This document shows positions 45,405 through 56,973 of a DNA stretch of 64,000 bases, in pieces. Position 1 is the first letter of the stretch, and every line of letters starts with the position of its first letter. The position numbers were made by a program, and so were the translations under genes. A model generated the notes under the pieces. It was given only the letters and a program-made list of their open reading frames with translations, did not search any database and was not told the DNA's origin. Origin of the DNA: Epiperipatus broadwayi (taxonomy: Eukaryota > Onychophora > Udeonychophora > Euonychophora > Peripatidae); assembly GCA_028023455.1 (NCBI GenBank), contig JAQFVV010000071.1, forward strand, positions 6,278,650-6,342,649, read 5' to 3'.

Positions 45405-45725
45405 TATTTGTTTCCTTTAATAGAATAGCTTTGTTGGTTAGAGTATCATTTTAAATTCAGTATTCACAAATCTAAATATCCCAGGTTCAATTCCCGTGTC
45501 AGTACAATCACTGGTCAGGCCAGTAACATCTGAAGAAGAGATGAGAATGAATTGTCTAAAAGTTGTGGGTGTAGTAAGTTTGACAGTTGTAAATCAAAAT
45601 GTAACAGTTTACTATTGATAAATAATAAACATACAATAAAAATATATAAGATGATTGTGACCTGGGTTAACTGATGATTACTGGTTAAGCATGAAATGCA
45701 TGTTGGGTATTATTTATCTTTTAAA
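45405..45725 (+). repeat. Composite tRNA-like head plus G and E ribozyme modules
   Basis: The clearest tRNA-like head of family G: A box TAGCTTTGTTGGTTAGAG (45426-45443) and B box AGGTTCAATTCCC (about 45483-45495), spaced as in tRNA. Next come CTGAAGA (near 45529) of the G core, then about 140 bp on an E-type core, CTGATGA at 45671-45677 and GAAA at 45693-45696. Two hammerhead-like cores in the same direction could release a fixed-length RNA if active, but the G core lacks its GAAA and the E stem II is imperfect. Not a functional tRNA gene: the acceptor and anticodon stems do not pair. Confidence 0.6.
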
Positions 45726-46092
45726 GTTCAAACGTTTCAAGAAAGTGTGGCAGAGTGGATGTCTTTAAGAATATCTATAAAAAATATGACTTTTTATATA
45801 AAAATGTATATAATGCTCTTCCAACCATACTTTTTAACAACTTGGATAAGCTTCTCCTGCCTAAAAGCTGCATGTTTTTTATGTGACAGGTGGAGAAACT
45901 GATAATTAATTTGTTCTAGTGCAATGGGCTGCAAAAACATAGGAACAGCATCATCACCATCTTGATCTTTTCCTTTTTGCCCTTTTGTTTCGAAGGTGTT
46001 GCTTGATTTAATCCCATCTCACATAAGCACCAACCCCCTTTTTTAAATCAAATTAAACTTAATAATCATGCATCTGGCAATACTTGATTTCA

Positions 46093-46523
46093 TCTCTCCA
46101 TACTTCTTTGAGTGGCCTGAAGTCCACGTAATAGAAGAACAATACAGAGACTTAAGACCACTCAAGATGTATGGAGAGATGCATGTTGGGAGTAACCAAA
46201 GGAGATCGAAAATGCAATATATGGGTAAGAAACCAAACAGAAGTTATTGACCTCATTGAAAAAATTAAAAAACTGAAGTGGAGTTGGGATGGACATATTT
46301 CTAGAAGAAATGATAATAAATGGACAATTAAAATCTTAAACTGGATTCCAAGAGATTGTAAAAGACCCAGAAAACGATCACATGTGAGATGAATGGATGA
46401 AATAAGAAATTGTGCAGGGGTGATGTGAAGAAGAGAAGCTAAAGAACAGAGAAGATGGATCAAACTTGGAGAGACCTTCATCTTGCAGTGGATTGATAAT
46501 GGTTGTTGATGATGATGATGACA
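46093..46523 (+). mobile_element. RTE copy 6, truncated with 5' inversion
   Basis: 46131-46523 matches the last part of the RTE element through the TGATGATG tail, with two or more stops in frame. Immediately upstream, 46093-46124 is the reverse complement of part of the same region. 5' inversions of this kind arise during target-primed reverse transcription. Its divergence from the intact copy is intermediate. Confidence 0.75.
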
Positions 46524-46991
46524 TTAAGTTATTTTTCATTATCTACAAATTTAATGAAATTGGTTAATCTAATCACACACAAAGCTTATAAATGAGCTAA
46601 TCACCCATAACAATACATGAAAATAAAATCAACAACCATTTCCTCATCATATAGTACTTCATCCTAATATAGAGACCTCATCAGGTAATACTGGAAATTA
46701 ACTTCAACCTCCACCATACATGGTGGCTTTTAATATTTAAATTAGAAATAGATTATTCTATTCAAGACAAAAAAAGAGAGAAAATACATGGTTACTTATA
46801 TATTATAATTTACAAACAATATGCCAAGGATTATACCCATGAAATAATTACTATATACAAATTATTATTAGATGTTTTTTTTTTTTTTGTTCTTATGATA
46901 AGATTCATACATTTTTAATTTTAATAATTGTGTATATAATAATTATTTATACATAGCAGGGTACTTTCTTGGCATGCATTGTTGAAGAGAT
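46524..46991. other. AT-rich, no recognised feature
   Basis: Nothing was recognised. Confidence 0.4.
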
Positions 46992-47275
46992 TTCCTCCCC
47001 CCCCTCTCTCCCCTCTTTCTCTCTCCCCCCTCTCTCTCCGTCTCTCTCTCCCCTCTCTCTCTCTCCCTCTCTCCCTCTCCCCCTCTCTCTCCCCCTCTCT
47101 CTCCCTCTCTCTCTCCCTCCCCCTCTCTCTCTTTCTCTTTCTCTCTCTCTCTCTTGCTCTCTCTCTCTTTCTCTCTCTCTCTCGCTCTCTCTCTCTCCCT
47201 CACTCTCGCTCTCTCTCACTCTCTCTCTCTGTCTCTCTCTCTATATATCTATCTATCTATCTATCTATCTATCTA
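46992..47275. repeat. Long CT-rich microsatellite ending in (TATC)n
   Basis: About 250 bp of CT, CCCT and CTTT units, then eight or so TATC units. It explains four long low-complexity open frames on both strands. Confidence 0.95.
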
Positions 47276-48558
47276 ATAGAATTATGCATTCCTAATTTAA
47301 TTATTAATCTCTTGGATAATGTAATTTAAAGCCAATAATGTAATTTAAAGCCAATACGTTGATTGAATCATGTATTTTCTTTTATTTTTTCAAAATTTTC
47401 TTGGTTATACTTTTGAAACAAATAAATTCTTATTTTTTACTTTCTAATATTTACATCATTTGGTAAAGATATGAATTCAATGAATGAAATATAAATAATC
47501 GAATGCAAAAGCCTCATTTTAATCTGAGAATTATAAAAATGTTTTTGAACAAATAAATACACCTTACTCCAGAATAGGATGGACCTTTATGTGAGAATTT
47601 ATTATACTGATTATCATCAACTTATTTGCTATAATAATATTTTTTTAAAAAATGAAATTAAAAAAAACAACATCCACCATTTTTGTAAAATGGTGGCCAT
47701 TTTGAAAGATTGATAATGTCACATGATAGTGACTTCATTAAAACTATGCCATTGGAGGATGATATGGTGGCATTCATGCTAAAAAAAGTATAGCATTTAT
47801 TGATTATGGAGTATACAATATTATGTTATGATTATAGAATTAAAATATGATCACTGTATTTATCTAATTTTTATCCAATATCCTTGCAAGACAATCAATG
47901 CTTTTATGTATGGCATAATCAAAGTAAAGAAGATTTCCATCACTAATATAAAAAGTAAAAAAAAAAAAATGTCAGTTTCAAGCAGTTTAATGCTTAATCA
48001 AAAACATACATTGATCACATATAGTAACTAAGTTCATGAATAATAAATTTTAAAATGTATATATTAGATAAAATATATTCACCCAGTTTTGGATTAAAAT
48101 TCTTATGAGTATTATTTTGCCTGCAGTTAAAAATACAATATTCATAATTGTGAAACATGGTCCTCATAAAACATAAGTTATTTTGATGAAAAGGAAAGAG
48201 AAAGAAAATGATTTTGTGCATTACACAGAAAATTAAGTGTATTTAATTAAAGGTTACTAACATGAGATAAAATATCATATATTTGATCAATTTTAAATCA
48301 ATCTCATAATTTATTTGTGACGTACTACAGCAATCAACTTTAGATTTCTTCATCTAATTTTTATTTAATTTCAGCTGTATTTATGTAAGATAAATTCACA
48401 AATTGATGCTTTAAAAAAAACTAACAGCACTGAAAAGACATCAAGATTCTTATTGATAAATATAGAAAAACTTCCATAATAGAATATAAAATGCACTAAA
48501 AATAAATTTTCTTTATTTTTCAACTGGCATTATTTTTATTTAACATCACAATTCAGGA
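47276..48558. other. AT-rich, no recognised feature
   Basis: A TAATTTAAAGCCAATA unit is duplicated in tandem at 47319-47355. Nothing else was recognised. Confidence 0.4.
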
Positions 48559-48577
48559 AATATTATTCCTAGACTTT

Positions 48578-48675
48578 TTTTTTTTTTCATATGTCAAATG
48601 CATTGACTGAGAAGCGAATCTGGGCCAGCTGCTTGGAAGGCAGCTACACTAACCACTAGGCCACCAACACTTGAT
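48578..48675 (-). mobile_element. tRNA-derived SINE, family J copy 3
   Basis: A perfect 19-bp target duplication AATATTATTCCTAGACTTT lies at 48559-48577 and 48676-48694. On the minus strand the head has GGTGGCCTAGTGGTTAG (a strong A box), an anticodon-like loop TTCCAAG, GATTCGCTTC (B box) and a poly-A end. The unit is about 98 bp and lacks the extra GGGTTAGC seen in copies 1 and 2. The perfect duplication implies a recent insertion. Confidence 0.8.
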
Positions 48676-48694
48676 AATATTATTCCTAGACTTT

Positions 48695-49141
48695 GTAAGA
48701 AACAAAATAGAGAACAACAAAATAAAGAAATTATAATTTTTTGAAAAATTATAGCATTTGAAATGTTTCTATGTAATATATTTACTCATAGGTTAGTACT
48801 TTTTGTTTATAATAGACATAGGAAATTTTTATTCATTAATTAACATTTTTTGCAATTTCAACTTTTATTTTTTTAACTGGTTTTTAAATATTTTGAATTT
48901 TAAATAAATTACCATGGGAACTCATTATAATGTCATATTTTATGAGATTTTTAATTTATAAAACATTTCAGGGAATCAGTTGAGCTCACTGTCAGGATTA
49001 AAATATAAATAAAAAAATCCAAAAATTATATTTTTATATGTATTTTAATAAGCATAACTTTAAATAATGAAAATTTTATTTAAAATTGAATTTATAAAAA
49101 AAAAAATCAAAAAAATATTGGCTGAAGGGTTTTATTAAGAG
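48695..49141. other. AT-rich, no recognised feature
   Basis: Nothing was recognised. Confidence 0.4.
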
Positions 49142-49149
49142 AAGTTTAC

Positions 49150-49777
49150 TAGGGTTTATACCAAAACCGACTTTTTAGAAAACCGGTTTTTGAATTTTAA
49201 CTTTTCCATAAAACCGGTTTAAACTAGTTTCAAATTTTTCCACATTAAAAACAAGAAATACTTACAACTTAAAATAGAAATTTAAATTTTTTTGTTATTA
49301 TAATTTAAAAATACAAAAAAGAATAGCTAAAGTATATATATATATGTACATGCATAAAATTATTAAAATAAAACATTAACACATTTAAATAATTATACAT
49401 TATTACTCTTAAAAATTACAGAAGTCAAAAAATGTTTAACATTCAACTGTTTAATATGTAAATTATTAATTTATTTCTTATTCTGTTTAATAAAATATGA
49501 CTTCAAAAAGCAAAGAATGTCAATAGATTTACTACTTAGTCGGACACAATTATACAGGCACAAAATGCACATTGCTATACACTTGCAACAGTGTTGCCAT
49601 CTTTCTTTAGTATATATAACTTAGCGAGTACTTTTGCTTACATTTTAATCTTTTTAGCAAATTAATATATAAGTGTTATGTATACATTTAAAACCGATCT
49701 TTTTTTACACAAAACCGGTTTTCGAATTCCAAAGTTTTCTTTAAAAAAAATGTTTTTTTAAAACCCAACAAACCCTA
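49150..49777. mobile_element. Non-autonomous hAT transposon, 8-bp duplication
   Basis: AAGTTTAC flanks it exactly (49142-49149 and 49778-49785). Ends TAGGGTTTAT and, inverted, TAGGGTTTGT. Near each end are copies of AAAACCGGTTTT-type palindromic subterminal motifs (for example AAAACCGGTTTTCG near 49711). 628 bp, no transposase frame. The perfect duplication suggests recent mobility and an autonomous partner elsewhere. Confidence 0.8.
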
Positions 49778-49785
49778 AAGTTTAC

Positions 49786-51172
49786 ATTTGTTTCTCTCTG
49801 ATGCCAATATGATTTTACTTGTCTAATTTTCTATTAAAGTTACTAAAATCTAATAAAATTTAAATATAAATCTCATTTATTTATTTAATCACTTTTCGGT
49901 CAGCAGTAACTAAGTCACACATTTTGAAGTGGGGTAATGGTACTGTTATTACTTCAACTTTTCTTTAATATTTTGCAGTTATGTAATTGCAATTAAAATT
50001 ATTAGCTTAAAAAACATCTGAACATGTCAGTATCCTACAAATTTCTAAATTCATAGAAAGCCAACAATGTACTAATTATATATTACAAAGAAACTGATAA
50101 GACCATTGATTGGTAGTCTCAGGCTTCTGAGAAAATGTTTTTTTTTAGTATCTAAGAAATAAAAATTGCAATTTTCAATAATTTATTTACATATTTATGC
50201 AATGTATATATAACATATTTATTTTAAGAGAAATGTACATTGACTACAATTATATTTTATTTGAAAAAAATGTTTGTTTTTAATTCTCAGATCATTCAAT
50301 TTTGTCTTTCATGTGTTTTAAAGTAATTAACCACCTATTAAAAAGTTTTGCAAACTTTATTTTTAAATACATATATTTTATCATATATATGTCAATGTAA
50401 AATTTTAGTTCAAAAAAAAAATCTATAGATGGCCAAATTGAACATTGGGTAAGATGAGGCAGCTTTAGCTCTACCTTGATGACTGTCTTTTTTGTATTTC
50501 TGACATCACAAATTTTTGTAACATTGTTTGGAGAAAATAGTTTGAATAACCAAAAATGTGTTTATTTACAAAATTATTACAATTCAAAATTATTTTTATA
50601 TTATAATGGAGCAATAACTATTACAAATCAAGAATATAAATTATTAATAATTTATTTTGAATGGAAATATTTTATTTTAAAAATAAAATGTTATTTTTTT
50701 CATTAAAAATATACCCTAAAGCTATTTACAAGCTTAGTTTTCTACATAATCAGTGAAATTATAACAGCGATGATGAAAATATTGTAATGTTGTAAAAAAT
50801 ATTTTAAAAATTTAAACTTTTAAAGCATAATTCACTAGATTTAAAAGAAATATATATTCATTCAAATTTTGAAAAGAAATCACAAATAACCAAGATTTCA
50901 TTGATTTTGAAAAATGAAAATATTCTCTCTAAAAATGGTGGTCATGTGATTTTTCTAGAATTGATGATATACAAAACTTTTTGATTTCATTGCAAATTCA
51001 TTTTTTAAATATTTTCAGAAATAAAATATAAATATTTAGAATTTATTTCAGTAGCAAACAAAAATATTTATCAAATGAGTCAAATTTATTATTATCTATA
51101 TAATGGTTTAATCTTAAACTTTATGTTGAATGTTTACAGCAACTGACAATTTTCAAGAGGATTAAGAAGACA
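49786..51172. other. AT-rich, no recognised feature
   Basis: Nothing was recognised. Confidence 0.4.
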
Positions 51173-51330
51173 TAAATAGTCAAAATAAAAGTCATAGATC
51201 AATTCTTAGATCCAATGACCCTCTCCCTTAACTTTGTAATTTTAATTTATTGAATTTTGACGATTCCCCTACAACCTTCTTTGTAGGTTACTGGAAACCC
51301 ATATATAAGTTTTGGTGTTGGGGGGGGTTT
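51173..51330 (+). repeat. Family M fragment
   Basis: AAATAGTCAAAATAAAAGTC, TAGATC and CAATGACCCTCTCCCTTAA match the start of the unit at 23092, with a short internal insertion. Confidence 0.5.
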
Positions 51331-52670
51331 CCACAAAGTATTATGGTTATTGAGTATTTTTCATATTTGGATTAAGAAGGACAATTTGTTAAAAAGTGTA
51401 GTTATAGTAATGCAGAAGTTGTGATTATTTGATAAAAAAAAATGCTTTCATAAACACTGGTGAAGAAATTTTTTATGAAATTTTAATAAGTGTAATTTAA
51501 AATTTTTAAATATATCTTCATTGTTTTATGATATCTCAATTAAAGTTCATTTCCATTTTAAAAATGGAATTTAAATAAGAAATATTTTGTTCAGTATTTT
51601 TTATAAGTAGTTGAAGATTAAGATCTAATCTGAAAACAGGTTTTGTTATCATTTTACATTCACTGTACTATTTTTATTTTTCTACTTTGCAAAATACATA
51701 AAGATTTAACTCTAAAAATAAAATGGTACAAATATGACTGAAATAACCATTAGACCTTTTATTAAAAGTATGGGAGGAATTAATAAATGAGTTAAAAATA
51801 AAGACAATAATTTCGAAAAATGTATATATAACTTATTTTTTTATCATATGGAGCAGTGAGCTTTTTTTCAAATCTGCACATTTTCTTTTCTTGCTTCTGA
51901 TTGGCTCAAAACATTTTTTTTTTGTTTGAGTCTTTTTATTCCAAGTAATTCTGGGTATATTATATTTAAAACTAGTTCACAAAGGATTCTTCTATTAAGA
52001 AGAGACACTTATTTTCAGAATTCCCTCACATGTCCATAGAAAAAACATTGTAAGAGTTAATAATCAACATGTGGGAACTGATGTTAATTTTCAGAGTCCC
52101 ATGATGAGATTCCATTGTTTTAGGATGAAATGTTGTGCAGTGATGTTGGTTTTTAATGTAATCTATAACCTATATGATATATAGCAATCAACATCATTGT
52201 GTATACACAAATTGTACTTTGAATAATCAATAAATTTATTTTAAAACTAAAATCAAATTTTTTTTCTCAGAAAACAATTTAAAGATAATATTTAAGTTAG
52301 TCTGCAATGTTGGGTTTTCTAATTACGATAAAGTCTATATGTAAAAACAAAAATCCTTATTGTTATTATTTATTTAAGAAAATATAAAACATTAAATAAT
52401 AAAAATTTTGGGGGTTTCGTGTTTAGGAACCATGCCCCCCTCCCCTTCCCCCTTAATAAAATAATAATAAATAAATAAAAATTCAAACAATAAAAAGGTA
52501 CTGTGATTTCCATATATTAAAGCTCTCTGAAATAATCCATTTCAAAACAAAGGTCTCTACAGAATTCCTTTAGAGATGAATAATGCCTTGTGTATTTATT
52601 ATTAAAATTTCAGACTCTAAAATATAAGATTATCCATTTGATTTCAATGGTAGAACTCTTGAGTAATAAA
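51331..52670. other. AT-rich, no recognised feature
   Basis: Nothing was recognised beyond a G-rich then C-rich patch at 52410-52455. Confidence 0.4.
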
Positions 52671-52674
52671 GCCA

Positions 52675-52795
52675 TTTGATGATGATGATGAGTATTATTA
52701 TTATTATTATTCCTATTATCATATATGTTACTAATACCATTACTATTACCACCATCACTATTGCTACTAATACTATTACTATTACTTTACAAGGA
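52675..52795. repeat. Degenerate trinucleotide microsatellite
   Basis: GATGATGATGATGAG, then TATTAT units, then ACTATTACC-type units. Confidence 0.8.
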
Positions 52796-53169
52796 AATGT
52801 AATTAAAATAGTTACATTGAATTTCTATTACAAATAAAAGCCAGGCAATTCCTTTGATTATAGATAATAATTCCTCAATAAAGATAAAATACTTGCAAGG
52901 AATCTTGAATGAGGTAAACAAAAAATACATGATTATTATAGAAGGCTTTTAATAGTTGTCTAGAAACTACATGGATACAGGCAAAATGACCAAGCTCCAA
53001 TAGCTACAAATATTTCTGTGAATGCTAAAGCCAGGTCTCTGATTTTAATTTTGCCCAATTTGTTATAGAAGAAAGTAGTTTATGAAATGAAGGATTAAAA
53101 CAAAAATGACATTTTAAAATCCACAGAAGTATGAAGGTGGATATTTTGATATTAGGGGGGAATTATCTG

Positions 53170-54000
53170 TTCATGCCATTGATTAGATCAGAAAGGGAGA
53201 GTAAAAACATGTAATAGAACAAACAAGAGTGATATATCCATAATGCAAAACACCTGTGATGAATGTGTTGAATGGTTTCACCTTTCTTAAGAATAATTTG
53301 TCAAAGGCATCTCTGTTAGCATTGACCATTCTTCTGGATAAAAAGCTATTGGTGGAAAGAGCATTCACATTATTTTAATAAGAAAATCCAGATGTCTGGA
53401 TTCAAGATATTAATGATTACATTTTTGAATAATAGACTTGTTTGTGAAGTTTAGGTTGGGTTTTATAATAGTGACATCTTGATTTTGGGTTAATACATTA
53501 TAAGTATCCCAATAGTGAATTTTTTGTTTAAAGATTGTTAAGTATGCAGAATGATTGATTTGAGGTCATCTAGAAATTTATTTGTTGTTGATGGAATATC
53601 TGTGGGAATGACAATATAGGTTTTTAAATCTGAGAAAAAATGTCAAGGATTTCATTTATTGGTCTTTGAAAAAAGATGGGAATGCAATGCATAAATAACC
53701 TATTAGTCTTCCAATGTTTTTGTGTAATTTATATAATGATAGCAATTGTTTTCCTAGCTCGTGTCAGTTTAGTGCATAATGATTTAATTTTTCTGATAAA
53801 TATGTTAGTGCATTTAATAATAGCAAAGTAGGAAATAGTTTGGGGAAAGATAAGCATGTTAGTAACAGAAATTTTAGAATTGATTGAGAGTTTCATATTA
53901 GAAAGAGAATTAAAGGTAGTTTCTATTGAAGTTAGAAACTCATTCTCAATAGAATTTCTCATTTCATTGATTGAAAGATATATAGGGTATCTAAGGAATT
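53170..54000 (-). pseudogene. Possible LINE reverse transcriptase relic
   Basis: Minus-strand frame 53729-53962 contains KLSINSKISVTNMLIFPQ and NIFIRKIKSL, which resemble the post-RT region of some LINEs (a L-x-L-x-G-K-I block then a x-LP-KI segment). Another minus-strand frame lies at 53183-53368. No RT catalytic box is visible, and the region may be an old fragment or a coincidence. Confidence 0.25.
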
Positions 54001-54239
54001 AATGAGGAGATGCTGTGAAGTTGTTGGTTAGACAAGGATTTTATAATTCTTTTCCATGTTTAACTCTTGAGCTGATTATACCTAGATAACCATGTAATCT
54101 GATAAATGGTATGCAAACTCAATTGGCTGAGGTCCACCTACCTAGATAAATTTAAGATAATTTAAAAACCCTCACTTAATTGAAAAATGTTCATGTTTTA
54201 CTAAAATTTGTGAACATAGTAGGCAGGTGTACCTAAAGT
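54001..54239. other. AT-rich, no recognised feature
   Basis: Nothing was recognised. Confidence 0.35.
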
Positions 54240-54840
54240 CTATATATATAAATTAAGTATTGCTTAATGCTGCAGTAGTAATAAAACCATGGTTGTGAGA
54301 TAATTTTAATAACGTTTTGTTTTTGAGATAATATTATAAGATATATGGTTTTCTATTTTATATATATGAAATTTAAATGAAAGCAACAACACATCTGGAA
54401 GCTATGTATAAATACCACTCATACTTCAATAAGCAATAAGGAATGAAATGGTCACAATACCTACCTATATTTTCGCTGCTGATGCTTATAAGCTTCCATG
54501 CTCAAAATAAAGAATAGAATTTATATATCAGTATGATTTAAATAGAGCATAAATCATTCTAAAATTATGATTGAACATTTAGAGGTAAAAATAGTCATAT
54601 TTTAATAACCTCACAACATTAACGAACTGTCATCTTGTAAATGTAAATATCAAATATGCATTGCTTAATGTATGTGAATTTTAAATGGAAGCGAGAACAC
54701 TCCTGGAAGGAATGCATACTTTATCATTTATTGATAAATGAGGGTTATTTATACATAGCTTCCAGGAATGTTTTTATTTCCATTTAAATTTTATGTACAT
54801 TAGGCTATGCATAATTGATATTTAGACAATATGTATTAGA
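54240..54840. repeat. Family N repeat, direct and inverted copies
   Basis: TTTAAATG(G)AA(A)GC...ACA followed by CTGGAAGCTATGTAT occurs at about 54370-54415, again near 54680-54715, and inverted at 54750-54800. The last two form a foldback around TTTATCATTTATTGATAAATG. Non-coding. Confidence 0.55.
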
Positions 54841-54974
54841 AATAATTCACTAAAGTGCAAATCTATTTCAAGAATGGTGTTTATTGTGAAAGTAAAAATG
54901 ATTATTATGCTATTTAAAAAAAAGAAATTTACTAATATTAATATTGAATGTATTTATCTGGAAGTCTGTGTTAA

Positions 54975-55470
54975 TGATGTTTTAGTTGTAAGTATACGTT
55001 CAACTATTTCCATTACCTAATATTAATTGTTAAATGTGTATAAATGCATTCAATTGTTAGTAATGACACACATATAAGTACTAACATAACATTTTGAGTG
55101 ATATTATACTCTCGTTTTCAGGTGTCGCTGGCCTGATTACTGATGTTACTAGCTAAGGGGTCGAACATGAATCTTTAGATTTGTAGTGATGACTAGCAGA
55201 ATAACATCATTGGTCAGACCCCCTCTAAAATGTAATATTTATAAATCTAAAGAACCCAAGTTTGATCCTGATGCTATTAAATGCATTGGTGGAGCAAGAA
55301 ACATATAAAGGAAAGAGGAGGGATAATGCCACACAAAATATTGCATTGTGTACTTTCAATATGCCATTATTAAAAGTTGAATATATTTAGAAAATTTAAA
55401 TAAAGTTTAAATTTTTCTAAAACATTTTACAATTAATATTAGTTGATGAAAATAATTCAGTAAATAATTA
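54975..55470. repeat. Family G palindromic dimer (G5), old
   Basis: Both arms contain recognisable G blocks (CTAATATTAATTGTTAAATG on the left; TTTTCTAAAACATTTTACAATTAATATTAG-type sequence on the right). The ribozyme regions are strongly mutated. Confidence 0.55.
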
Positions 55471-55482
55471 TTCATTGCACTA

Positions 55483-55820
55483 AGTAAGATTTGTAAGTGG
55501 GTGAACATATAAATTAGTTAATATGCAAATTTATCAATTTACATATATTACTTGCATGACTCTAACATAAAATCAGTATTCTTGAAGCATGAGATTGACT
55601 CAGATCATAATTTTGATTCATGTAACATCAAAGTACATAGTTTGCACTGAGTGCCATGATCGAAAGAGAAAATATAAAGAAATATGGTTTATCACAAACA
55701 ACACCCACACAATAAATAAAAAGGGTTCACGTGTTGCTTTATCATGCAAGTGGTATATGTCAATTGAGAAATTTGCACATTAACTAATTTATATGTTCAT
55801 TCACTTACAAACCTGACTTT
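55483..55820. repeat. Foldback element with about 80-bp arms
   Basis: The left arm (TTTGTAAGTGGGTGAACATA, then ATTAGTTAATATGCAAATTT) is mirrored at 55742-55820. The centre of about 180 bp is unique. The two arms differ at roughly one base in ten. A short frame at 55589-55783 lies inside and is not supported. Confidence 0.65.
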
Positions 55821-56211
55821 GTGATACGAATATGATCTGCCTAGTCACAAGCAGTGATAAGATGTAGCATATTTATATTTTTATTAATCTTTCCTGTATA
55901 GTGAACTATTCCGACTTATTGAATAATTATTGCTCATATTGAATATTTGAGTATTATGGAAAAAGACCTCACCAGAGAAATAATTGAGTAAAATGAAAAA
56001 AATATTTGAAAATATTTAACATAAGATAATGTATGAAGATGAGTAGCATATGATACCAAGGTGGTGAGACTAAAGCATATATTTTTAAAAGAAAAATTGA
56101 TTAAGGAAACTTTGAGAATTAATAACAATACAATGATGATACAAAGAAGATGATAAGAAAAGTATGAGATGAGACACCATGAATTGAATTTTTCAAATGT
56201 AAAAACAATAT
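55821..56211. other. AT-rich, no recognised feature
   Basis: Nothing was recognised. Confidence 0.35.
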
Positions 56212-56590
56212 TTAAAACAGGCAAAACTGTCTATATGTATTGCCACTCAGTGCAAGCCAGAGTAATCAATGGATGCCAGAAGGCTTGTGCATAAAAACCC
56301 CATCTAGTGCCTACTCTTCCAATATCCCCAGACTAGTTTCTGGCTTGTGGCCTTCACCAGTGAGGAGTCTTGGATCTGAGAGCACTGCACCTAGATTTTA
56401 GGATCTAATGCAATCCTCCAGAAGCCACCTTTTATCTTTACGTAACTACAAAACAATGAGACTTAAATGGAAAGCACTATAATATTTCAATTCAAACTCA
56501 TCAGCTTATATAGTCATATAGAAAGTTTTTCCTGTTTTAATAACAGTTAAGAGCAAGCATAAGAAATGGTGATCATGTGATGTTTATTGG
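56212..56590 (-). repeat. Family D longest copy (D5)
   Basis: Left arm from AAAACAGGCAAAAC through the ribozyme region (minus strand) and on into sequence absent from D1 and D2 (about 56371-56520). The mirrored GTTTTTCCTGTTTTAATAAC and the 3' block ending near GATCATGTGATG then close it. It shows what lies 5' of the ribozyme in this family. Confidence 0.65.
56325..56366 (-). ncRNA. Hammerhead-type ribozyme candidate D5 (one core change)
   Basis: Minus strand: stem I UCCUCA/UGGGGA (six pairs, one wobble; 56361-56366 with 56325-56330), core CUGGUGA (one A-to-G change), stem II GGC/GCC, GAAA (56337-56340), short stem III AC/GU and GUC at 56331-56333. The core change would be expected to abolish activity, but the stems support the D-family model. 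Confidence 0.45.
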
Positions 56591-56739
56591 CTTAAAAACA
56601 ATATTTACAAAAATCAATTTTGGCATTGTAAAGTGTAAAAAATAATATAAAACAATAGAAAAAAAGTTCAACTCTCCCTCATTTACGTATTTTCTTTTCA
56701 TCTTATATTTTAAATAACTGATTTATTGTTTGAGAGTTC

Positions 56740-56848
56740 ATGTCAACTTTGAGCATTACAAGTCCAGCAGTGGAACTTATCTGAGAACATTACACTCCAG
56801 AGATTGAAGCTCTAATACCGCACTAAACTATTCAGAGCAAACAAATGG
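56740..56848 (-). repeat. tRNA-like segment joined to 5S-like sequence
   Basis: Directly 3' of the 5S-like unit on the minus strand are TAGTTTAGTGCGGTATTAGAG (A-box-like) and, some 60 bases on, AAGTTCCACTGC (weak B box). If both belong together this is a chimeric 5S-tRNA SINE. The B box is poor and no poly-A end is visible. Confidence 0.35.
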
Positions 56849-56963
56849 GTCTACAGCACTCGGAGTTTCAGAGAGGCACCTATCCAAGTAATAACTAAGC
56901 TTAACATTGCTTAACTTTGATGATCAAACAAAAACATGTATTTGATACAATATGACTGTAAGC
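56849..56963 (-). pseudogene. 5S rRNA-derived sequence
   Basis: Minus strand aligns end to end with animal 5S rRNA: GCTTACAGTCATA at the 5' end (5S GCCTACGGCCATA), AAGTTAAGCAATG (internal box A), GTTATTACTTGGAT (5S GTTAGTACTTGGAT) and GAGTGCTGTAGAC at the 3' end. 115 nt against about 120, with many changes in paired regions, so it is a pseudogene or the head of a 5S-derived SINE rather than a functional gene. Confidence 0.7.
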
Positions 56964-56973
56964 AATATAATTA

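Noticed and set aside
45421-45500. Possible tRNA gene
   Set aside because: A and B boxes are good but acceptor and anticodon stems do not pair and the sequence is part of a dispersed repeat.
46943-47329. Four long open frames with Arg/Glu or Ser/Leu repeats
   Set aside because: They are translations of a CT microsatellite in different frames and strands.
52675-52795. RTE tail
   Set aside because: Begins with GAT units but no RTE body precedes it on either strand.
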